64,000 nt of DNA from Gaiellasilicea sp963806955 (GCA_963806955.1 CAWDZG010000001.1:434001-498000), one strand, 5' to 3'. Shown: positions 24,244-33,533, numbered from the stretch's first letter. The notes: generated from the letters alone by a model not told the origin. A program made the numbers and translations.

Positions 24244-24354
24244 CTCGCATCCGGTATCGGCCGTTGTGACATCCGGCTTGAGGAATCCGTTGAAATCTGT
24301 CGAATTCCACCTACGATGAGGACCTAACTTCTCCCGAACAGGCGTCGTCTACCC

Positions 24355-24368
24355 TTCTGAAGTCAGAA
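24355..24368. promoter_or_regulatory. Palindrome between sigma factor and glutaminase genes
   Basis: TTCTGA-AG-TCAGAA, a perfect 6-bp inverted repeat in the 165-base divergent gap. TAGGAT at 24389-24394 lies 14 bases before the ATG of the + gene and could be its -10 box, so the palindrome would sit about at -35 and could be an operator. Confidence 0.4.
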
Positions 24369-24408
24369 AAGTTCCCGTCCGAAGCCCGAACTAGGATTTG
24401 TCCAGCCT

Positions 24409-25203
24409 ATGTGTGGTATTGCCGGATACAGCCTGAGCCCCGAGTCGAGCGTCTCCAGGACGCTCGCCGCGCAGGCGCTCCTGGCCGGGATCGCAGAGCG
24501 CGGCGCCGATGCCGTCGGCTACGCGCACCGCGGCGCCAGCACCGCTGTGACCGTGCACAAGCGCCGCTCGGGTGCGAGCGAGCTGCTCGACGAGGTCCAT
24601 GTGCCCGCCGCCGCCGCACAGGCGCTCGTCCACGTGCGCGACTACACCAAGGGCCACCCCACGATCGAGGCGAACAACCATCCGATCCGGCACGGCTCCG
24701 TCGTCGGCATCCACAACGGGATCATCGTCAACGACGAGGAGATCTTCGCCCGCTACGGCTTCGGGCGCGCACACCCCGAGATGACCGTCGACTCCGAGGC
24801 GATCTTCGCTCTCGCAGAGCACGCGGAAAGCAGCCCGGAGGTGCTCGAGGAGCTCCACGGGGCGATGGCGACCGCCTGGCTCGACGAGCGCGTCCCCTCC
24901 GCTCTCTTCCTCGCTCGCGGCGTCGGCCGCCCGCTCTGGGTCGGCACCGCCGGCAAGGAGCTCTTCTTCGCCTCGACGCGCGACGCGCTCGAGGTGCTCG
25001 AGTCGACGCTGCGACTGACGCTGCGCAAGCGCGAGGCCGAGGAGGGCACGCTCGTCCGTGTGGAGGACGGGCGAATCACCACCACCGCCCGCTTCCAGCC
25101 CGACCGCTCGTACATCGAGGAGACGATCCTCCCCTCCGTGCGCTCGCCGCTCGAGGGTGCATCGTGCCTCGAGCGTCTTGCGGCGATCCTCGCGACCGCC
25201 TAG
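24409..25203 (+). CDS. Stand-alone class II glutamine amidotransferase domain
   Basis: A 264-residue Ntn-type glutaminase. The N-terminal nucleophile is Cys2 in MCGIAGYS; other glutaminase residues are in HVRDYTKGH (Arg), GIHNGIIVND (Asn-Gly oxyanion pair) and TVDSEAIF (Asp), as in GlmS and GlxB. The synthetase half found in GlmS, PurF, AsnB or GltB is absent, so ammonia must be passed to an unlinked partner. The C-terminal 60 residues hold no second catalytic domain. It ends overlapping the stop of a convergent membrane protein gene. What it amidates is unknown. Confidence 0.88.
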   Translation: MCGIAGYSLSPESSVSRTLAAQALLAGIAERGADAVGYAHRGASTAVTVHKRRSGASELLDEVHVPAAAAQALVHVRDYTKGHPTIEANNHPIRHGSVVGIHNGIIVNDEEIFARYGFGRAHPEMTVDSEAIFALAEHAESSPEVLEELHGAMATAWLDERVPSALFLARGVGRPLWVGTAGKELFFASTRDALEVLESTLRLTLRKREAEEGTLVRVEDGRITTTARFQPDRSYIEETILPSVRSPLEGASCLERLAAILATA

Positions 25204-25629
25204 ACCTGCTCGAGCCGCCGGTTCGCCGTCTCGGCGCGAAAGACGGCGTAGAGCGCGGAGAGGGCCGCGAACGGCCAGTACCACCACGGCGTCGTACTCG
25301 TCTCGGCCGCCCGCGTCCGGCTGCACCGCGATCAAGGCCAGGAACGGCAGCGCCAACAGCGCTCCGATCAAGGCGTCCGGCAGCGTCCGGAAGTACAGGG
25401 CCACGCCAAAGCCGCTGAGGAAGAAGCCGGCGAGCGCTGCCACCCAGAGCCGCCGAGGCCGCTGGAGGGCGGGCAGGCGATCGAAGAACGAGCGCCCCCG
25501 CGCGACCAGGCTTTCCCTGTGGGGCGCCGGCTCGGCTGCAGTCGGAGCAGTGGGAGCGTTCCGCCCCGCCCGCACCGTGATCAGCGCAGCCACCACGGTG
25601 GCGACGCCTGTGATCACGGCGGCCAGCAC
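25200..25629 (-). CDS. Three-helix membrane protein (apparent frameshift)
   Basis: Reading from GTG 25629: a helix (VLAAVITGVATVVAALITVRAG), a polar linker rich in Pro/Ala, then LWVAALAGFFLSGFGVALYF and ALIGALLALPFLALIAVQPD. The frame then shifts near 25310, after which ETSTTPWWYWPFAALSALYAVFRAE continues in another frame to TAG at 25200-25202. A single surplus base would make one protein of about 142 residues with four helices. No function recognised. Its stop overlaps that of the glutaminase gene, and its start lies just after the HNH-repeat gene (12 bases). Confidence 0.6.
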
Positions 25630-25640
25630 GCCCTCCGTCG

Positions 25641-26321
25641 CTACTCCAGCGAGCCGTCCGGCGCCACGTCGACCCCTTCCTCGCGCAGCCGCTCGCGCAC
25701 GAGGTACTGGAATGCCGCCCAGGCCGGCTGCACGTCGATCATGCGATAGACCTGCCACTCGGTCAGGAGCGACTCGTCGGCACGGCGAGCGTCGGCCCAG
25801 TCGGCCATCTTCGGCAGCCGGCCGAGTCTCCGCGCGAGCGCTCCTCCCTGCTCGACCGCTCGCTCGAGCCGCTCCTCGCCGACGGGCACGTCGAAGCCGG
25901 CCTCGCGCAGCGCAGCCGCGAGCGAGCCGAAGGTGTGCCAGAGCAACGACTTCGACGGCATCGCGCCCTTGCGGGCGTCGATGTCACGAGCCGTCGGCGT
26001 CCGCCCGAGCTCCTCGCCGAGCGCCTGCAGGCGGCCGAGCAACTCGTCACGCGTCGCGAACCGCCGCGGCACCAGCCCTGCCTGCCGCTTCGCCGCGTTC
26101 CAGCTGCCGAAGTGCTCGATCACCGTCTGCGGATGCACGGTCGTCTGCGCATCGGCCGCGAACTCGCGCATCGTCGGCGACCGTCCGAGCCGCTCGGCGC
26201 AGTCCAACAGCTGCGTGAGGATCTCCTCGTCGGTATAGCGCTTGCGGATGCCCGCCTGGAATGCCGCGAGAGCCTCCGGATCGATGCCTGCCACCGCGGG
26301 GTGGCGGCGGGACCGTCCCAT
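25641..26321 (-). CDS. Homing-endonuclease-associated (HNH) repeat DNA-binding protein
   Basis: A 226-residue protein built of repeated helical modules of the homing endonuclease-associated repeat family: ILTQLLDCAERLGRSPTMREF with HFGSWNAAKRQAG, then LLGRLQALGEELGRTPTARDI with TFGSLAAALREAG, and a third diverged copy (RAVEQGGALARRLGRLPKMADW with AAFQYLVRERLRE). These modules bind DNA; no nuclease domain is attached, so it is probably a regulator. ATG at 26321 is chosen because TACACT ends 6 bases upstream and a TTGCAG box fits as -35; longer starts at 26339 and 26348 are possible. Confidence 0.8.
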   Translation of the reverse strand: MGRSRRHPAVAGIDPEALAAFQAGIRKRYTDEEILTQLLDCAERLGRSPTMREFAADAQTTVHPQTVIEHFGSWNAAKRQAGLVPRRFATRDELLGRLQALGEELGRTPTARDIDARKGAMPSKSLLWHTFGSLAAALREAGFDVPVGEERLERAVEQGGALARRLGRLPKMADWADARRADESLLTEWQVYRMIDVQPAWAAFQYLVRERLREEGVDVAPDGSLE

Positions 26322-26327
26322 GCAAGT

Positions 26328-26355
26328 AGTGTAGAGCATTTTCGCCAATCTGCAA
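26328..26355 (-). promoter_or_regulatory. Leaderless promoter of the HNH-repeat gene
   Basis: On the minus strand TTGCAG (26355-26350), 16 bases, then TACACT (26333-26328) and ATG 6 bases further at 26321. Good match to a sigma-70 promoter with the start site at the first codon. Confidence 0.65.
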
Positions 26356-26386
26356 GACGGCCAGAACGGCCGGGCAGTGGCGGTGG

Positions 26387-27874
26387 CTAGACGGCGAGCA
26401 GCTTCGGGCGCGCGTGGCTGTCGCCGGCGAGGGCATCGAGCGGCAGAATCCGCTCGAGGGCGCCGACACAGCGCGGGCAGAACTGGGTCCCGGCCGCTTC
26501 CCGCAGCTCGGTCAACGCCTCGTCGAGCGGCCGGGCGGCGCGGTAGATCCGCGTCGTCAGCATCGAGTCGAGCCCGTCTGCGACGTGGATGATCCGGGCA
26601 CCGAGCGGAATCTCCTCACCACGGAGGTGATCCGGGTAGCCCGTGCCGTCGAAGCGCTCGTGGTGGTGCCTGATCGAGGGAACGGCATCGCCGAGGAAGC
26701 CGAGCCGGTCGATGATCCGCGCTCCCTCGTCCGCGTGCCGCTGCATCAGGGCCCACTCTTCCTCGGTGAGGCTCGCGGGCTTCAGCAGGATCGAGTCCGG
26801 GATCGCGAGCTTGCCGATGTCGTGGAAGAGCGCCGCATGGCCGAGCAGATCGAGCTCTGCCTGCGAGAGACCCAACTCGCGACCGATCGCGAGCGCGAGC
26901 TGCTGGACCCGCCGCGAGTGCCCGGCTGTATACGCGTCGCGCGCGTCGACGGTGGCCGACAGGCTCTCCATCGCTGCGGTCGAACGCTCCTTCAGCAGCC
27001 GGTTTGCCTGCTCGAGCGAGACGTTCTGCGTGTGGATCGTCTCGGCAGCCTGGCGCAGCTTCTGGGCGCTCCGGCGCGTGTGCGAGAGATACGCCTCCTG
27101 GGTCTTGCGCATCAGCAGGAGCGGCACGGCGAAGACGGCCAGCGCGTAGAGCCCGGCTGCGTGGTAGCCGATCGCGATCACCCCGCCGATGAAGCCGTAC
27201 ACGACGTAGTGGGGCGCGAGCCAGAGGAAACGCTCGTGCCACACCCGCCAGACGTTCTCCCGCCCCTCGGCCGCGAGCGCGACGGAGAGCAGGCCCGTGT
27301 TGACGGCGAAGTACACCGCCCCGGCGACGAGGCCGCCGGCCACGGTGAGAAGCTCGCCCAGCGGCCCGTCGAAGCCGACGGTGAAGACCGCCGCGGCCGC
27401 GAGCGACGAGAGCGCGAGCGTGCCGACATTGAAGAGCACCCGGTGGATCTGCTGGCGCTGCGCGCTCCACTGCACGATGCAGATCGCCACGGCGAGAGCG
27501 AGCGCTGCCCGAGGGCCGAACAGCGACGCGCCGGCGAGCGCACCGACGGCACTGACCGAGATGGAGCCGTCGTCGAGCTCGAGCGCGAGCGCCTCCCCCA
27601 CGCTGACGAGCGCGATCACCGCGAGCAGGCCGAGGACGTCCGTGGAGGAGCCGAAGATGCCGCCCGCGACGCCGGCGGCGACGCCGAGCGTGCTCACGAG
27701 CCCGACGAGCACGCCGAGGCGGGTCGACAGCTGCAGAAACCGCGGACCGCCGGTCGTGTGCGCCGTGTGACGCCGCTCCTGCTCGGGCGTGACCTCCGGG
27801 ACGCGCGCGAGCGGCTCGCGGTGGTCGCCCTCCTCCGGCAGCGCGACGAGCGGGGCACTGCGGTCGGCCGGCAT
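26387..27874 (-). CDS. Membrane HD-GYP phosphodiesterase
   Basis: A 495-residue protein. After a polar N-terminus come about eight hydrophobic helices (residues 45-265), a short coiled coil (QKLRQAAETIHTQNVSLEQANRLLKE), and an HD-GYP domain: metal site in GHSRRVQQLAL and FHDIGKLAIPD, then HHHERFDGTGYPDHLRGEEIP, which is the HHExxDGxGYP signature. It probably degrades c-di-GMP to GMP. The extreme C-terminus includes CPRCVGALERIL. The start is ATG at 27874, overlapping TGA of the other reading frame (TGATG). The preceding GGDEF gene runs into it with an apparent frameshift, so the two might be one bifunctional protein or a coupled pair. Confidence 0.88.
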   Translation of the reverse strand: MPADRSAPLVALPEEGDHREPLARVPEVTPEQERRHTAHTTGGPRFLQLSTRLGVLVGLVSTLGVAAGVAGGIFGSSTDVLGLLAVIALVSVGEALALELDDGSISVSAVGALAGASLFGPRAALALAVAICIVQWSAQRQQIHRVLFNVGTLALSSLAAAAVFTVGFDGPLGELLTVAGGLVAGAVYFAVNTGLLSVALAAEGRENVWRVWHERFLWLAPHYVVYGFIGGVIAIGYHAAGLYALAVFAVPLLLMRKTQEAYLSHTRRSAQKLRQAAETIHTQNVSLEQANRLLKERSTAAMESLSATVDARDAYTAGHSRRVQQLALAIGRELGLSQAELDLLGHAALFHDIGKLAIPDSILLKPASLTEEEWALMQRHADEGARIIDRLGFLGDAVPSIRHHHERFDGTGYPDHLRGEEIPLGARIIHVADGLDSMLTTRIYRAARPLDEALTELREAAGTQFCPRCVGALERILPLDALAGDSHARPKLLAV

Positions 27875-29117
27875 CAGCAAGCGGCTCCGAGCTGGCTCCG
27901 AGCACGCGGTTGCGTCCCTGCAGCTTGGCGCGGTAGACGGCAAGGTCGGCCTGGTGGATCAGCGCGTTCGGGTCCTGCCCGTCCTTCGGGTAGCAGGAGA
28001 CACCGATCGAGACGGTCGCCCGGATCGGCTCGCTCGACGTCTCGACGTCGTAGCGGCGGTCCGCGACGGCCCGGCGGATTCGCTCGGCGATCTCCAGCGC
28101 CTGCTCGGGAGGCGTCTCGGGCAGGAGAATCGAGAACTCCTCGCCGCCGAAGCGGGCCGGGACGTCGTAGTGCCGCAGCTCGGCGCGGAAGACCTCGGCG
28201 ATGCCCTTCAGGACCGCATCGCCGGCGAGATGGCCGTAGGTGTTGTTGATCTCGCGCAGCAGGTCGAGGTCGGCCATGATCAGCGACATCGGCCGCTCGA
28301 AGCGCTGCGCGCGTCCGAGCTCCTCCGTCAGCGCCGACGCGAAGTAGCGGGCGTTGAAGAGGCCGGTCTTCGGATCGACCCGCGCTTCCGCCTGCAGCTG
28401 CGGCACCGAGAGCGCCCGGTGGATCAGCAGCAGCGGCGCGATCGCGAAGGGCAGGAGCCACGGGTTCGCGGTCCAGAACGCCGCGAGCACGACGCCGACT
28501 GCTGCAAAGACGAACTCCGTCGAAAGAGTCTGGTAGGAGAAGAGCTGCCTCATCGGATGGCCGTTGGCCCACCGGATCATGGGAGCGATCAGCGCCGAAT
28601 TGAGGACGACCAGGGCGATCGAGGCCGCCGTGCCGGCGAGGGCGAAGCGGACGTCGTCGCTCGCAATCAGGCGCTCTGCATTCAGGATCACGTGCGCGCA
28701 GCCCCACGCCGCCATCGTCGCGATCGTGAAGACGAGGATGTTGAAGGACTGGACGTACCAGGTGCCACGGCTGCGCAGCCACTCCGGAATGTGCTGGATC
28801 AGCGGGATCAGGACGAGCAGCGCCGGCGGCACGAGCAGCACGGCCGCGATCAGGAAGACGCCTGTCGTGTGGTAGCTCTTGTTCCCCGGCGTGCGCACGA
28901 CGAAGAACTGCGCCAGTGAGACACCGGCGGCCAGGAAGACGAACTCGAGCCAGCCCCCCGTGTGCGAGCTCAGTCCGGCGAGGAGCGGCGCCGCCACCGC
29001 GACCGCAGCGGCTGCGACGCCGATGAAGTAGACGAGCGCCTTGGTCGGCAGCTTGCCGCGGTCGGCCGGGCTCGACCGCTCGTGCTCGAGTGCGTCGTCG
29101 AGGGGGATTGCGCTCAT
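27874..29117 (-). CDS. Membrane GGDEF diguanylate cyclase (3' end disturbed by frameshift)
   Basis: About 414 residues: about seven hydrophobic helices at residues 25-240 followed by a GGDEF domain (RVDPKTGLFNARYF, DLDLLREINNTYGHLAGD, ARFGGEEFSILLPET, TVSIGVSCYP). The active-site GGEEF is intact and an inhibitory RxxD site lies five residues before it (RHYD). It makes c-di-GMP from GTP. In its own frame no stop occurs until 26616, because an indel lies within about 30 bases before 27876; a TGA at 27876-27874 that overlaps the HD-GYP start is the likely true end. The opposing HD-GYP enzyme next door suggests a synthesis/degradation pair under common control. Confidence 0.85.
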
Positions 29118-29129
29118 GCTCAGCCGGTG

Positions 29130-29259
29130 CCCTTCATGCCGCTCCGTCTCCTTGCATCCGCAGGACGGCCAGGTAGCCGCGTCGGAGGGTATGCCGCAAA
29201 CTGGGGTGAGGCATCCCCCGTGCGGGGTACCCCGCCGCGGATTCCCCCGAAGGGGTGAG
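29130..29259 (-). other. GC-rich structured leader upstream of GGDEF gene, function unknown
   Basis: Between the subtilase terminator and the GGDEF start are several inverted repeats: GGTATGCC / GGCATCCC around 29188-29217, CCCCCGTGCGGGG at 29215-29227, and CCCCCGAAGGGG at 29244-29255. An AAGGAGACGG sequence at about 29155-29146 on the minus strand is too far from the ATG to be its ribosome binding site. The stretch could be a regulatory leader; it does not match the c-di-GMP-I or c-di-AMP riboswitch patterns closely enough to name. Confidence 0.35.
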
Positions 29260-29290
29260 AAAGGGGGCCGGCGCTGGGCCGGCCCCCTTT
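29260..29290 (-). terminator. Intrinsic terminator downstream of subtilase gene
   Basis: AAAGGGGGCCGG at 29260-29271 pairs with CCGGCCCCCTTT at 29279-29290, a perfect 12-bp stem with a 7-base loop. On the minus strand the T run of the stem end (CTTTCTC) follows, 14 bases after the subtilase stop. Confidence 0.85.
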
Positions 29291-29303
29291 GCGTACGTCG
29301 TTG

Positions 29304-31197
29304 TTACGGGGTGAGCAGGGAGGTCGCAGACAGCAGCGCCTCCTTCTCGGCGGGCGTCAGCAGGTCGGGATCGACCGCTGCGTCCTGCGCTTCCGGTTTC
29401 GTCAGCTCGTACCCATCGGTCGGGAGAGCCGACTCGCCTTCGGCGTTGTCTTCCCAGGACACGTCCGCCCAGGAGACATCAGTCCAGGACACGTCCGCCC
29501 AGGACACGTCGCTCCAGGACACGTCCGCCCAGGACACGTCAGCCCAGGACACGTCCGCCCAGGAGACCGCATCCCACGAGACATCGCTCCAGGACACGCC
29601 CGTCCAGGAGACGGCGTCGAACACCGTCGTCCCGTTCAGCGCCGGCTTCAGGAACCGAGCGAGCCCGAGGTTCGGGTTCGGCGCCTCCTTGGTGGCGAGC
29701 ACCGACTGCACCGCGTTCACCTGGCCGACGCCACAGGACAGCGGGGCTGCCTGGGGCACCGGACGGGTCCGGCGCATCAGGGCACCCTTGACCTGATCCG
29801 GCGTCCAGGTCGGGTTCCGGACGAGGGCCTGAGCGACGATGCCCGAGATCACCGGCGCCGCGAACGACGTCCCGGAGAGCTCGACGTACGACGAAGCCCA
29901 CCATCTTGTCGGCCTTCTGCACCGCCAGCGAGGACCCGGCCGGAATCGGACCGACCATGTACCTGCCGGGAGCACAGATCTCCGGCTTCCAGAAGCCGTC
30001 CGGAGTCCGCCCGTACGCCGACCACGGTGCCCGCGAGTCGTCCCTCGGCCGTGCCGTGCCGCCGATGTCGACCGCGCCGACCGTGATCACGAACGGGTTG
30101 CTGCCGGGGGCGTAGGGGACGCCACTCGGCCCCGCCGCGTTGCCGTAGTTGCCCGCTGCCGCGACGACGACGATGCCCGCGTTCCACAGCTTGCTGACCG
30201 CGACGTTCAGCGGATCCAGCCAGAAGCGGTTCACGGCGCCCGAGTGGAGCGAGAAGTTGGCGACGCGGATGTTGTACGCCGCCTTGTTCTGGTAGATCCA
30301 CTCTGCCGCTGCGATCACGTCACTCGTCTTGCCCGAGCCACTGTCGTCCATGACGTCGAGCGAGACGATGTCCGCGTTCGGAGCTGCGCCCGCGTATCCC
30401 GGTGCGTTCCCCGCGGCGATTCCCGCGACGAACGTCCCGTGGCCACGACCGTCGCCGGCCGCGTTCGGGTTGCCCGAGCTGACGAAGTTGACCTGTGCCT
30501 TCAGCCGGCCGGTGAAGTCCGCCCGGGAGCCGTCGATGCCGGAGTCGACGATCGCAATCGTCGCCGCCTTGGCGCTGCTCCAGAGCTTGTTCACGCCGGA
30601 CTCGTGCGTCCAGAGCTGCGACGAGGTCGGATTGACCACGCTCGACACAGCCGATGTCGTGGTCGAGACCGTGCTCGTCACGGTGTTGGTCACCGTGTTG
30701 GTCACGCTCGTCACCGGTGCCGGGATGAGACCCTGCGGCCGGATCGGAGCGTCGAGCGTGACGACGAGGCCCTTCATCCGCTCGAGCTTCTCGAGATCCT
30801 TCGCCCGGATGTCCCCGGCGAAGCCGCTGATCAGCCCGAAGCGCTTGCCGAGCTTCGACATCTCCTTCTCGGCCTTCTTGGCGTCGGCGCCCGAGACGCT
30901 CTCGTCGATCTGCACGATCACGCTGACGAGGTCGTTCGGGTGGCTCTTCGCCTTCTGCTTCAACTGGTCGGAGACGTAGCCGCCGCCACCGGAGCCGGAG
31001 CCGCTGTTCGGGCTCGGTCCGCTCGCCGCGCCGGCCGCAAGCGGCACGGCGAGGGCGATTGCGACGACGGTCGTGACGAGACCCCGCCCACCCTTGCCCC
31101 AGAGGGCGTTGGAGCGGAACTCGCCGCCGCGGTTGCCCGAGCCCCAGAGGGCGCTCTGGCGTACGTCCCCGCGCTTGCCGCCTGTGTTGCTTCCCAT
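29304..31197 (-). CDS. Secreted subtilisin-family serine protease (S8) with C-terminal VSW repeats (apparent frameshift)
   Basis: About 630 residues. The N-terminus is unusual: two copies of an (S/N)ALWG motif (SALWGSGNRG, NALWGKGGRG) before a single export helix at about 39-57. A prodomain (inhibitor I9-like, residues 75-165), then the S8 catalytic domain with Asp in IVDSGIDG, His in GHGTFVAGIAAG and Ser in GTSFAAPVISG. A frameshift at about 29893 separates KADKMVGFV from YVELSGTSF; one surplus base explains it. The C-terminus carries about 11 copies of a hexapeptide (SWADVS-type), found in other actinobacterial subtilases. ATG 31197 has AAGGAG upstream. It probably processes extracellular proteins; the target is unknown. 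Confidence 0.88.
29452..29615 (-). repeat. Tandem 15-18 base repeats inside subtilase gene
   Basis: About ten consecutive 15-base units with the core GTCCTGGGCGGAC (minus strand) encode D-V-S-W-A type pentapeptides. Some spacing varies, with SDVSW, ADVSW, TDVSW units. Coding, in frame, and not a CRISPR array. Confidence 0.85.
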
Positions 31198-31418
31198 CTT
31201 TCTCCTTCTCCGCGCCGAAGCGCGCCGCATGAACTTTTGGACGGTCGAGCCGGAAACACGCCGCAAAGCCGGCCCGGCCTGGTGGAACCGCGCTGAACGT
31301 ATGCGCCTAAACGGGGGGGTACGTCCCCCTTTTGGGTCAGTGCGGCGGCAGTTCACTCGAACGAGGGATGCCCGTTCGGCGTCGTGGCGCAGGTGGTCTC
31401 CGGATACGCTCGCGGGCC

Positions 31419-32786
31419 ATGAGCGCCCGCCTCGCCGTCGAGACCGTCGCCGCCCGCGCTGCCGCACGGCTGTCGCGGTTGGCGGGCGCGGGCGGTGGCA
31501 CGACGCTGCCGGGGAAGCTGCTCTGGAAGCTCGATCCGGGCGCGATCGACGCGCTTGCAGCCCGGTTGCCGGAGGGCACTGCCGTCGTCTCGGCCACGAA
31601 TGGGAAGACGACCACGACCGCGATGGCGGCGGAGATCCTCGGTCCTGGACGACGGCTCGCCTGGAACCGTTCCGGGGCGAACCTCGTCTCGGGGATCGCG
31701 TCCACCCTCCTGCTGCAGCGCGACGCGGAGCTGGGGCTCCTGGAGGTCGACGAGGGCGCGCTCCCCGAGGTCGTCCGGCGAGTGCAGCCGCGCGCCGTCC
31801 TGCTCGGCAACCTCTTCCGCGACCAGCTCGACCGCTACGGCGAGCTGGAGCACATCGCCGAGCGCTGGCGCGAGAGCACGGCAGCGCTGCCGGAGGCGAC
31901 GACGCTGATCGTCAACGGCGACGACCCGCAGGTGGGCGACCTCGCCCACGCGCGCAAGGGAGCGATCGCGTTCGGAATCGACGACCCGCGCCATGCGCGG
32001 CCGGCACTGCAGCACGCCGCCGACTCGCGCTACTGCGTCCGCTGCGGGCAGCCGTACGAGTTCGCCGCCGCCTACGTCGGCCACCTCGGCGACTACCGCT
32101 GCCCGAACTGCGGGCACGGGCGGCCCACGTTGCACGTGCGGGCGAGCGAGATCGAGCTCGACGGGCTCGAGGCGGCCTCGTTCCTGCTCGAGACGCCCGC
32201 CGGCTCGACGCGCCTGCGCCTGCCGCTCCCCGGGCTCTACAACGTCTACAACGCGCTCGGCGCCGCCGCGCTCGCGCACGAGCTCGGGGCGCCGCTGGAG
32301 GAGATCCGCGCCGGGCTGGAGCGCTTCGGCGCAGCCTTCGGGCGCTTCGAGCGGATCCCCGCCGGCGACAAGACCGTGCTGCTGCTCCTGATCAAGAACC
32401 CTGCAGGCGCGAACGAGGTGGTGCACACGCTGCTCGAGGGCGGCGCCCCCTCCCTCCTCCTCGTCGCGCTGAACGACGCGATCGCCGACGGCCAGGACGT
32501 CTCCTGGATCTGGGACGTCGATTTCGAGCCGCTGCTGGGCCGCACGGAGACGCTGATCGCGTCGGGCGACCGCGCCGCGGAGCTCGGCGTCCGCTGTGTC
32601 TACGGCGGGCTCGACGAGACCGCGCTCGAGGTGGAGCCGGACGTGGAGCGGGCCCTGGACCGCGGCCTGGCGCTCACGCCGCCCGGCGGCGAGCTCGTCG
32701 TGCTTCCCACCTACACCGCCATGCTGGAGCTGCAGCGGATCGTGGCCGCGCGCGGCTGGGCGAAGCCGTACTGGGAGCGGACGTGA
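31419..32786 (+). CDS. murT: Lipid II isoglutaminyl synthase, Mur-ligase subunit
   Basis: A 455-residue Mur ligase homologue. P-loop VVSATNGKTTTT near residue 50, DUF1727 C-terminal domain, and the MurT-specific Cys4 zinc ribbon CVRCG ... CPNCG inserted at about 206-230. Together with GatD it amidates D-Glu of lipid II to D-isoglutamine in the cytoplasm, as in other Actinobacteria and Firmicutes. Start ATG 31419, with GATACG 10 bases upstream and no ribosome binding site. Its stop overlaps the gatD GTG start (GTGA). Confidence 0.94.
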   Translation: MSARLAVETVAARAAARLSRLAGAGGGTTLPGKLLWKLDPGAIDALAARLPEGTAVVSATNGKTTTTAMAAEILGPGRRLAWNRSGANLVSGIASTLLLQRDAELGLLEVDEGALPEVVRRVQPRAVLLGNLFRDQLDRYGELEHIAERWRESTAALPEATTLIVNGDDPQVGDLAHARKGAIAFGIDDPRHARPALQHAADSRYCVRCGQPYEFAAAYVGHLGDYRCPNCGHGRPTLHVRASEIELDGLEAASFLLETPAGSTRLRLPLPGLYNVYNALGAAALAHELGAPLEEIRAGLERFGAAFGRFERIPAGDKTVLLLLIKNPAGANEVVHTLLEGGAPSLLLVALNDAIADGQDVSWIWDVDFEPLLGRTETLIASGDRAAELGVRCVYGGLDETALEVEPDVERALDRGLALTPPGGELVVLPTYTAMLELQRIVAARGWAKPYWERT

Positions 32787-33533
32787 GGATCCGCGTCGGG
32801 CATCTCTATCCGGAGTACCTGAACATCTACGCCGACCGCGGCAACATCGCCGTGCTGACGCGGCGCGCCGCGCTGCGCGGCCACGAGCTCGACGTCTCGG
32901 CGCTGTCGCTCGGCGACGAGGTGCGTCCCGGCGAGCACGACCTCTACTACATCGGCGGCGGCCAGGACCGCGAGCAGGCGCTGATCGCGCCCGACCTCGT
33001 CGCCAAGGGGCCGGCGCTGGAGCAGGCGGTCGCGGACGGCGCGGCACTGCTCGCGGTCTGTGGCGGCTACCAGCTGCTCGGCCGCGGCTACCTCGGCCGC
33101 CACGGCGACTCGATGCCCGGGATCGGCCTCTTCCCGCACGAGACGGTCGCCGGCGAGACAGCGGATGATCGGCGACGTGCTGCTCGAAACGGAGCTCGAC
33201 GGCACGCGGCGCACGATCGCAGGCTTCGAGAACCACGCGGGCCGGACGCGGCTCGACCCCGGTGCCGAGCCGCTCGGCCGCGTCGTCGCGGGCTTCGGCA
33301 ACGACGGCGAGTCGGGCTACGAGGGCGTCCGCGTCGGCCGCGCCGTCGGCACCTACCTGCACGGCCCGCTCCTGCCGCGGAACCCGTGGCTCGCCGACTG
33401 GCTGCTCGCGCAGGCGCTCGCCCACGCGACCGGTGGCGAGCCACCCGAGCTCGAGCCGCTGCCGGACCGGCTGGAGGCGGCGGCGCACGAGGTGTCAGCG
33501 CAGCGGGCGCGAGACCGCGGCGGCCGGTTCTAG
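32783..33533 (+). CDS. gatD: Lipid II isoglutaminyl synthase, glutamine amidotransferase subunit (apparent frameshift)
   Basis: A class I glutaminase partner of MurT, about 250 residues. The catalytic Cys is in LLAVCGGYQLLG near residue 94; the His is in GTYLHGPLLPRNP. The frame breaks near 33165 between FPHETVAGET and RMIGDVLLETELDG; removal of one base restores it, and GETRMIGD is what the family shows. GTG start at 32783 overlaps murT. The product supplies ammonia from glutamine to MurT. The D-Glu amidation machinery implies a peptidoglycan of the Gram-positive kind. Confidence 0.9.

Noticed and set aside
26616..27870. A second domain on the diguanylate cyclase in its own frame
   Set aside because: The sequence after GRNRVLG is Arg/Ala-rich with no domain and runs antiphase to the HD-GYP gene, so it is a read-through product of a frameshift.
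29130..29259. c-di-GMP riboswitch (GEMM) upstream of the GGDEF gene
   Set aside because: Pieces resemble GGTAGCC and GCAAACT, but their order and the P1-P3 pairing do not fit the consensus. Kept only as an unnamed structured region.
29452..29615. Regular repeats that look like a CRISPR array
   Set aside because: Units are about 15 bases without spacers, in frame within the subtilase gene, and encode the hexapeptide SW-x-x-V-S array.
31311..31336. Terminator at GGGGGGG-TACGT-CCCCC-TTTT
   Set aside because: It lies between divergent subtilase and murT promoters, downstream of no gene; the stem has only 5 strong pairs. A chance palindrome or operator is equally likely.
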